Positions 5,892 through 10,365 of a stretch of 10,365 bases of DNA are shown in pieces. How positions within the stretch are numbered: position 1 is the first letter of the stretch; every line of letters begins with the position of its first letter. The notes beneath the pieces were generated by a model, which saw only the letters and a list, made by a program, of their open reading frames with translations, did not search any database and was not told the DNA's origin. Source of the DNA: Pseudomonadota bacterium. GTDB taxonomy: Bacteria > Pseudomonadota > Gammaproteobacteria > Halothiobacillales > Halothiobacillaceae. Position numbers and translations under genes: made by a program. The DNA is taken from positions 1 to 10,365 of the forward strand of contig JAJYPA010000266.1 of the NCBI GenBank assembly GCA_021795795.1. The letters are read 5' to 3'.

Positions 5892-6931
5892 CACCCCCCC
5901 ACTGTCGCGCTGATCTGCGATGTCATGCTGTTGGTCGACAAAACCAGGAAGAGCATGATGCCGTACATCGCCACTTCCATGATGAATCCCGCTGCCTTGG
6001 TTTTGTCGATGGTGGTCCGCTCGAGCTCGTCCGCCCAGTGACCCAGAATCCTGGACATGCGCTCGGGGAAGTCCGGAAAAATCTCCATCGAGGCGATATC
6101 CTCGATCATGTCCGGATTCGGAAAACCGAACCCGCCTTTCATCAGCGCCGAGGACAGCGAGTCGCCATTTTTCATCTTGACGGACGCGCTTTTCAGGCGC
6201 TCAGCCAGCCACGGTGTCGCCGTTTTGAGCTGCTTGTCCAGGATTTCGGTATTACTCATTCCGGCCTGCAGGAGCGCCAGGAACGACAGCATCCAGGAAT
6301 ATCCGTTGATATCCCGATAGAAAGACCAGGGGAATACCACTTCCGCCTTTACCCGCCACTTCCCGGTAAAGGTGGAAAGTGTCAATACAACGACCAGCGC
6401 CAGGATCGCAACAACGACGATTGGAACTGCGGCCCACCATCCGGAGAAGAAATCGCCCATGGCATAGAGTACCGCCACGCTGCCGCGCGCCTTACTCGCG
6501 GGCAACGCTTCCGCCAGAGACGGCACCACGAATTTGCCGATGGCGAACAGCATGCCATAGAGCACGGCGGCGAAGATCGCAGGCGGCGTCATCGCCGATT
6601 TCAGGGATCGCGTAACCCTCTGCGTCCGCTCTTTCGACTCGATCACAAGATCGAGCGCCATGGGCAAGCTCCCGGACAGATCGCCCGACGAGATAATCAT
6701 GATCTCGTCCTGTGGCACCTTGCCAGAGAACGCGGCCGACAGGCTGGCGCCGTTCTGCATCCGGCGAATGATGTCCGTCACCACGCCGACGAGCGCCGGC
6801 TTTTTCTTGCGCTGCGCCCTTTTTTTGAGATCCTCTAGTGCCAGGATGACTGGACGGTCATTGGCAATCTGGACGGATAGATGGCGATAGCACATCACGC
6901 GATCGTTCCATCCCAGTTTTTTGAGTTTCAA
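5891..6931 (-). CDS. pilR: PilR inner-membrane platform protein (GspF/PilC family)
   Basis: Polytopic inner-membrane protein that couples the ATPase to pilin insertion. From the TTG at 6931 it has 346 residues. Two T2SSF repeats are visible: residues about 14-135 (with MQNGASLSAAFS at 58-69 and SGDLSGSLPMALD at 82-94) and about 207-330 (LALLQAGMSNTEILDKQL at 218-235 and MKNGDSLSSALM at 253-264). Hydrophobic helices lie at about 115-138, 167-188 and 314-333. The frame is open far upstream into pilQ, so the start had to be chosen: TTG overlaps the pilQ stop (TTGA) and has AAGGAG 7 bases before it, while a later ATG (residue 13) has no comparable site. The stop overlaps the next ATPase start. 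R64 PilR and BfpE are the models; the pairing with pilQ directly upstream is as in R64. Confidence 0.9.
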   Translation of the reverse strand: MKLKKLGWNDRVMCYRHLSVQIANDRPVILALEDLKKRAQRKKKPALVGVVTDIIRRMQNGASLSAAFSGKVPQDEIMIISSGDLSGSLPMALDLVIESKERTQRVTRSLKSAMTPPAIFAAVLYGMLFAIGKFVVPSLAEALPASKARGSVAVLYAMGDFFSGWWAAVPIVVVAILALVVVLTLSTFTGKWRVKAEVVFPWSFYRDINGYSWMLSFLALLQAGMSNTEILDKQLKTATPWLAERLKSASVKMKNGDSLSSALMKGGFGFPNPDMIEDIASMEIFPDFPERMSRILGHWADELERTTIDKTKAAGFIMEVAMYGIMLFLVLSTNSMTSQISATVGG

Positions 6932-8547
6932 CCTTCTTCTCCTTGTCGCACGATGATATCGATATTGTTTTCCACGTCGCGCGGATCGACCTTGCCCTCG
7001 AGCACCAGGGCCACAGCATTGGCAACCATGGATTTGTCGGTATCCTGGCGTAATCTGTGGTTTCTGCGCGCGGTCTCGACCCCGTGTTCGATGAAATCCT
7101 TCATGAGTCGCGCGTCCGTCACCACAACTTCGGCAACCGCCGTGCGTCCGGAAATGGCGTCCCCACTGCATTCATCGCACCCCTCACCACGCAGCTTCAC
7201 GCGACTCAGGCGATCAGGATCGTCCAGGCTGCCGTAAGTGGCGAGCGCCTCGAGCATCGATTTCGGCAAATTCGCTTCATGTCCACGTAGCGGAACGGAA
7301 CAGTGCGGACACAGCGTTGGCACCAGACGTTGCGCCACGATTCCGCGCAACGTCGTATGGTCGCAGACGACGCCGCGGGCAAGCCTGACGTTGTCCATCA
7401 GCTCCAGGCGCCCGATGGTTTTGAACGGATCGGTGACATGCAGGGTTCCCCATACCTGGTGTCCGGTCAACGCCGCGTCGATGGCGACGATGGCGGAATC
7501 CGCGTCGCGTATTTCGCCCATCAGGATGATGTCCGGATCCATGCGCAATGCTGCACGGAGTCGTTCTGTGAAGGCCTGCGCAGTGGATGTAGCGTCGGAA
7601 GCATTGGTTACGACAAGCTGGACGGCCCACGGCATGGGATATTCGACCGGATCCTCGATCGTGACGAGCCGGCTGTCCGGACGTTCCCGCGCGATGTGCT
7701 TCATCATCTCGTTGAGGCCCGTGGTCTTGCCCGACCCCGTGGGGCCAGTAAACAGGATGATTCCGTTCGGGCATCGGGCCAGATATTTGAGCTGATCCAC
7801 CTGCCAGTCGGTGTATCCCATGCGTTTGAGGTTCAGATCCCCTTGCGGTTTGCGCGGACGCTGAAGGGGGGTTCTGTCCTTCCGTCCATGTCCGCCTTCC
7901 ATGTACTGCAGGCGCATGACGACAAAGCCACCACCATCATCGATCGGGAATGCCGGACCCCGGACAAGGCGCACTGAGGTCAGCCCGATGCGCGACATTT
8001 CCCCGCCGGAAATCTGCGCGTTCTGAAATTCCAGGGGATTGTAGGACGAGTCTTTCACGGTCGCGATGCCCTGAAACGTCGCTCTGGAAAGCGCCTCGCC
8101 ATCGTCATGGGCCATCCTCTCCAGCACCAGTAGCCCGCCCTTGACGCGCACCTGAGCTTCGGCATGCGTGCCGCGCATCAACAAATGGATGTCGGATGCA
8201 CCAATTTCCGCACCGCGCCGAATCAGATCCAGTGCAGCCTGCATGATGCGGGTATCGTCGTTTTTTGGTTCACCCTGATTTGGGCGCATGCCCCTATTCC
8301 TTAATTGGGCAATTTCGTCGATTTGCAGAATCTGAACGTAAAAACGCTTCTGCGGACCCAAAATCTCGCTGACCTGCGCGAGCCAGGTCAATATCAAATG
8401 ATCGGAACGCTTCTCTTTCGTGATGAACAGGGTCTGCGAATTTTTATCGATGGCGGCATACTCCGACAAGCGCGGCGGAAAAGGCGGCAGATCCGGAAGG
8501 TTGCCCCCCTTTGTCCGCTCCTCGACACGGATGCTCAATTCGGCCAT
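6928..8547 (-). CDS. pilQ: PilQ pilus assembly ATPase (GspE/PilB family)
   Basis: Cytoplasmic hexameric ATPase powering pilus extension. It has 539 residues. After a variable N-terminal region (1-95) comes the secretion-ATPase N-domain with GASDIHLLMR (116-125). Core motifs: Walker A GPTGSGKTT (268-276), Asp box TIEDPVEYP (296-304), Walker B DPDIILMGEIRD (337-348) and His box TGHQVWGTLHVTD (361-373). A tetracysteine zinc module is complete: C413-P-H-C416 and C457-D-E-C460, as in GspE/PilB-type extension ATPases and unlike the second ATPase nearby. The C-terminal EGKVDPRDVE (517-526) is where such proteins end. R64 PilQ and BfpD are the models. The start ATG at 8547 lies 9 bases after the pilO stop with a weak GAGAG site; the stop is shared with the pilR TTG. 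The assignment is firm from motifs and neighbours. Confidence 0.95.
   Translation of the reverse strand: MAELSIRVEERTKGGNLPDLPPFPPRLSEYAAIDKNSQTLFITKEKRSDHLILTWLAQVSEILGPQKRFYVQILQIDEIAQLRNRGMRPNQGEPKNDDTRIMQAALDLIRRGAEIGASDIHLLMRGTHAEAQVRVKGGLLVLERMAHDDGEALSRATFQGIATVKDSSYNPLEFQNAQISGGEMSRIGLTSVRLVRGPAFPIDDGGGFVVMRLQYMEGGHGRKDRTPLQRPRKPQGDLNLKRMGYTDWQVDQLKYLARCPNGIILFTGPTGSGKTTGLNEMMKHIARERPDSRLVTIEDPVEYPMPWAVQLVVTNASDATSTAQAFTERLRAALRMDPDIILMGEIRDADSAIVAIDAALTGHQVWGTLHVTDPFKTIGRLELMDNVRLARGVVCDHTTLRGIVAQRLVPTLCPHCSVPLRGHEANLPKSMLEALATYGSLDDPDRLSRVKLRGEGCDECSGDAISGRTAVAEVVVTDARLMKDFIEHGVETARRNHRLRQDTDKSMVANAVALVLEGKVDPRDVENNIDIIVRQGEEG
6939..6944 (-). promoter_or_regulatory. Shine-Dalgarno deciding the TTG start of pilR
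   Basis: AAGGAG on the minus strand, 7 bases before the TTG at 6931-6929. It lies within the last codons of pilQ. TTG plus a 4-base overlap implies coupled, probably reduced, translation of pilR relative to pilQ. Confidence 0.75.
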
Positions 8548-8556
8548 ACAGCTCTC

Positions 8557-9816
8557 TCATTTCTCATATAAATGGCCCGAAATCTTCCATTTCAGCCCAT
8601 CGAAGGAAAGCTTGGATACGCGCGCCCCGTCCACATTGTCCAGCCCAAGCGCATGCGGCAGGAACAGCATCTCGAAGGCAAAGTCGACGATACGCGCTGA
8701 CGAAGTCGGCCCGGCATCCCCTTTTTTTTTCTGTCCCGGAAGGCTTTTTGAAACTGTCGCTGATGCGGCAACGCTCGTCAGCGTTGCCTTTACGCCGATC
8801 GCTTGAGACCATGCGAGCAGTGCTTCGCGTTCTGCGCCGGGAGCATGCCCGACATCAGATGTGACCGCTCCAGGCGCGGGCTTCGACATTGGCATTGATG
8901 CAAAAACCGTATCTCCATCAGACGATAGCGCCCCATCCGGGCGATGCGCGACCGTGGCACCATCTTCCCGATGCCACACCACCGCAACGGAATTTGTTTC
9001 CCCGTCACACTCGTATGACTTCAATATCCATCCATCTATCGACACCGGAATGGACCGTGACGACATAAAACATGCTGCCAGCCATTCATCCGGCATGGGT
9101 TGAATTGCAAGCGGAGATGGCGTCATCTTGCTCTGTTCCTCAAGAGATTTCTTGTGCTGCATTTCGGCTCTGGCCCGCGCCATGGACTGCTGCCGCTGCC
9201 GCTCCATCTCCTGGGCTTGTCGGTGGTTTGTCCACCACAGCGCGCCCCCGGCAGCGATAGCTATGCCAACGCCGGCGGCAATGTATTGTGGCGGGATCGC
9301 AGCCCCATTGAGCGGCAACACCTTCGATGGCCGCTCATCCGATTCCGAAATAAGATTCTCGAGATCTTCGATCTTTCCGTTGATGTAATTCCAATCGCCG
9401 AATCCGCTATGCTGTTCGCGCAAAGCAAGGATGCTCTGTTCGTCCCCTATGGCGTCGCCATCTGGCAGGATCGTATGCCCATCCCGCACGGCGATATACC
9501 ACCACAAACCGTCCGCCACCTTGTAGATACCTAGCCATGGCTGCATTCTCACGGACGCGACAAGCGGAGCAAGAGCGATCAGTCCAGACGGGCTTTTTAC
9601 CCCATCCGGTTTTCTGCAGAACCCCGCCTGCACGATTTCGTCGCTAACCGGGCGCACTGCATACCATTGCGCCCCAATGGGTTCCCCTTGTTCGTCCGGA
9701 AACATGGTTTTCCCCATTTCCCGCAACTCACTTTTTTTCTGAGCATGATCGAACGAGCGCCAAGACAACCCGACCAGATAGATCTTCTTCCCAATCGTGA
9801 TGACCCGCGCGTTCAT
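8557..9816 (-). CDS. pilO: PilO2-type pilus biogenesis protein
   Basis: A 419-residue bitopic inner-membrane protein matching what I know of type IVb PilO (R64 PilO, PAPI-1 PilO2 family), part of the inner-membrane platform rather than the small type IVa PilO. Residues 1-165 form an N-terminal domain that starts VITIGKKIYLVGLSWRSF (5-22) with KVADGLWWYIAVRDG (99-113), likely cytoplasmic. A membrane helix lies at about 176-196 (IPPQYIAAGVGIAIAAGGAL), followed by a charged coiled-coil-like segment rich in R, Q, E and K (197-230). The rest (235-419) would be periplasmic, with a low-complexity S/A/P/K stretch at 308-375. Cys249 and Cys270 could pair. The ATG overlaps the upstream small gene (ATGA) with AAGG 8 bases before it. 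A nine-A run occurs in codons 363-365. Order differs from R64, where pilO precedes pilP. Confidence 0.85.
   Translation of the reverse strand: MNARVITIGKKIYLVGLSWRSFDHAQKKSELREMGKTMFPDEQGEPIGAQWYAVRPVSDEIVQAGFCRKPDGVKSPSGLIALAPLVASVRMQPWLGIYKVADGLWWYIAVRDGHTILPDGDAIGDEQSILALREQHSGFGDWNYINGKIEDLENLISESDERPSKVLPLNGAAIPPQYIAAGVGIAIAAGGALWWTNHRQAQEMERQRQQSMARARAEMQHKKSLEEQSKMTPSPLAIQPMPDEWLAACFMSSRSIPVSIDGWILKSYECDGETNSVAVVWHREDGATVAHRPDGALSSDGDTVFASMPMSKPAPGAVTSDVGHAPGAEREALLAWSQAIGVKATLTSVAASATVSKSLPGQKKKGDAGPTSSARIVDFAFEMLFLPHALGLDNVDGARVSKLSFDGLKWKISGHLYEK
8722..8730. repeat. nine-A run followed by four G in pilO (coding sense)
   Basis: T9 on the plus strand with C4 at 8718-8721; in the coding sense AAA AAA AAA GGG G at codons 363-366 of pilO. 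A run this long can cause polymerase slippage or -1 ribosomal shifting. The -1 frame stays open from here to a stop at 8564, just 7 bases from the normal end. Confidence 0.85.
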
Positions 9817-10013
9817 CGGACATGCCTTGAATTCGGCGACACGGAAGAGATTCTCCCGTAAAGCCCACCAGCAAATCCGGTTTTGGTGCCAATGGGTTCG
9901 GAGCAGGTGTCCGGAGGGGCTGGCCTGTCATTCAGTTCACCCATGATGATCAAGACGCCTAACATGACCGACCAGGCAAATAGGAGTGCGAAAATTTCGT
10001 GGTCAGTGTTCAT
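9813..10013 (-). CDS. small single-helix membrane protein between pilP and pilO, unrecognised
   Basis: A 66-residue protein that I do not recognise. Residues 7-24 (IFALLFAWSVMLGVLIIM) form one membrane helix after a short polar N-terminus; the remaining 40 residues are polar, with a proline-rich start (NDRPAPPDTCSEP) and one Cys. A Shine-Dalgarno-like AAGG is 8 bases before the ATG. It is a real gene on positional evidence: its start overlaps the pilP stop (ATGA) and its stop overlaps the pilO start (ATGA), so all three are coupled. Topology cannot be decided. Its place between two channel/platform genes suggests an accessory subunit of the envelope complex; it could also be a fast-evolving R64-type small Pil protein. 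Confidence 0.65.
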   Translation of the reverse strand: MNTDHEIFALLFAWSVMLGVLIIMGELNDRPAPPDTCSEPIGTKTGFAGGLYGRISSVSPNSRHVR

Positions 10014-10365
10014 TGAGCACGCCTTGTCAGTTGAGGCATGGGTGCAGATCCCATGGGCATCCCCATGCCGGGCTGTCCCGTCAATTGCGATTGCACGGAC
10101 TGCGTATATGGCGCGAACAACAGGGCACTGCGCTTTTTGCCGCGCCCAACGATCACTTCGGAATGATCGATTGCATCAACCCTGTAGCCCCCGTGAATAC
10201 GGTCGCCTTTGGCTACACGAACCCGGGATCCGTCCGGCATCGACAGGATCGCCGAAAGGCTCGATCCTGTGCCGTAGATCGACACGATTTCGGGGAGACC
10301 GGACATCGATGCGGACGCCGCGTGTAGCGCGGTGTCGAGATCGGCTCTTGCCTTGGCCACATCGA
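10010..10365 (-). CDS. pilP: PilP-type pilus biogenesis protein, 5' end outside the window
   Basis: The frame is open to the window edge, giving 117 visible residues. A GTG at 10360 exists but cuts the protein short and leaves no export signal, so the true start most likely lies beyond base 10365. The core LPEIVSIYGTGSSLSAIL, then MPDGSRVRVAKGDRIHGGYRV and IDHSEVIVGRGKK, matches the pattern of the R64-type PilP family (a small beta domain that precedes a short tail). These are usually about 150 residues with an N-terminal signal or anchor. PilP proteins link the inner-membrane platform to the outer-membrane secretin. The tail is Gly/Met/Pro/Gln-rich (PGMGMPMGSAPMPQ). The stop overlaps the next start (ATGA). 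The unseen upstream gene may be pilN or another pil gene. Confidence 0.8.
   Translation of the reverse strand, partial: DVAKARADLDTALHAASASMSGLPEIVSIYGTGSSLSAILSMPDGSRVRVAKGDRIHGGYRVDAIDHSEVIVGRGKKRSALLFAPYTQSVQSQLTGQPGMGMPMGSAPMPQLTRRAQ

Noticed and set aside
6038..6838. 266-codon open frame on the plus strand within pilR
   Set aside because: Its translation is rich in R, H, Q and G without domain motifs, typical of the antisense of a GC-rich gene; pilR on the other strand has clear T2SSF repeats.
6932..7171. Upstream extension of the pilR reading frame inside pilQ
   Set aside because: It is an open shadow of pilQ codons. The TTG at 6931 has a proper Shine-Dalgarno and stop-start overlap, and the extension has no family resemblance.
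10010..10360. GTG at 10360 as the true start of pilP
   Set aside because: The frame stays open to the window edge, and a start there would lack the export signal and part of the length expected for PilP.

Overview
The window is accessory DNA, most likely from a conjugative plasmid or integrative conjugative element of a Gram-negative proteobacterium. Two things point there: a ParA/ribbon-helix-helix partition pair at the left end, and an R64-type (IncI1 thin pilus, type IVb) pilus operon filling the rest. I cannot name the host. Base composition is moderately GC-rich and uneven. By hand count, two 60-base lines in pilQ are about 63% G+C, while lines inside the EAL gene fall to about 42-43%.

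Left end (+ strand, 1-787): the 3' part of a ParA-type ATPase, overlapped by 4 bases (ATGA) by a small RHH-domain protein that is probably its ParB-like partner. This operon converges on everything else; the 82-base gap (788-869) shows no convincing terminator.

Main block (all - strand, read right to left, 10365 to 870): pilP (5' end outside the window), a small one-helix membrane protein, pilO (PilO2 type), pilQ (assembly ATPase), pilR (inner-membrane platform), a second PilT-like ATPase, a VirB1/PilT(R64)-type lytic transglycosylase, a PilM-like protein, pilV (tip protein), an EAL-domain c-di-GMP phosphodiesterase and a class II Fic protein. Most junctions are translationally coupled (ATGA, TTGA, TGATG or GTGA overlaps, TAA directly followed by ATG, or gaps of 3-9 bases), so this reads as one transcription unit. 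Two starts (pilR TTG, transglycosylase GTG) are non-ATG but have well-placed Shine-Dalgarno sequences. The secretin (PilN), major prepilin (PilS) and prepilin peptidase (PilU) are not here and are expected to the right of the window or elsewhere.

Working model: PilQ and PilR drive pilus extension, PilO, PilP and the small membrane protein help build the envelope-spanning channel, the transglycosylase opens peptidoglycan, and PilV decorates the tip. Three features depart from the R64 plan: a second ATPase with PilT-type C-terminal sequence (possible retraction motor); a PilV whose tip is a fixed poly-glycine domain like phage tail-fibre adhesins, encoded with C7/C7/C8 homopolymer runs and with no shufflon; and an operon tail encoding two signalling enzymes (EAL with a full set of catalytic residues, and Fic with intact motif plus inhibitory helix), the first overlapping the pilV stop codon. 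This pilus-plus-nucleotide-signalling arrangement is the most unusual part of the window.
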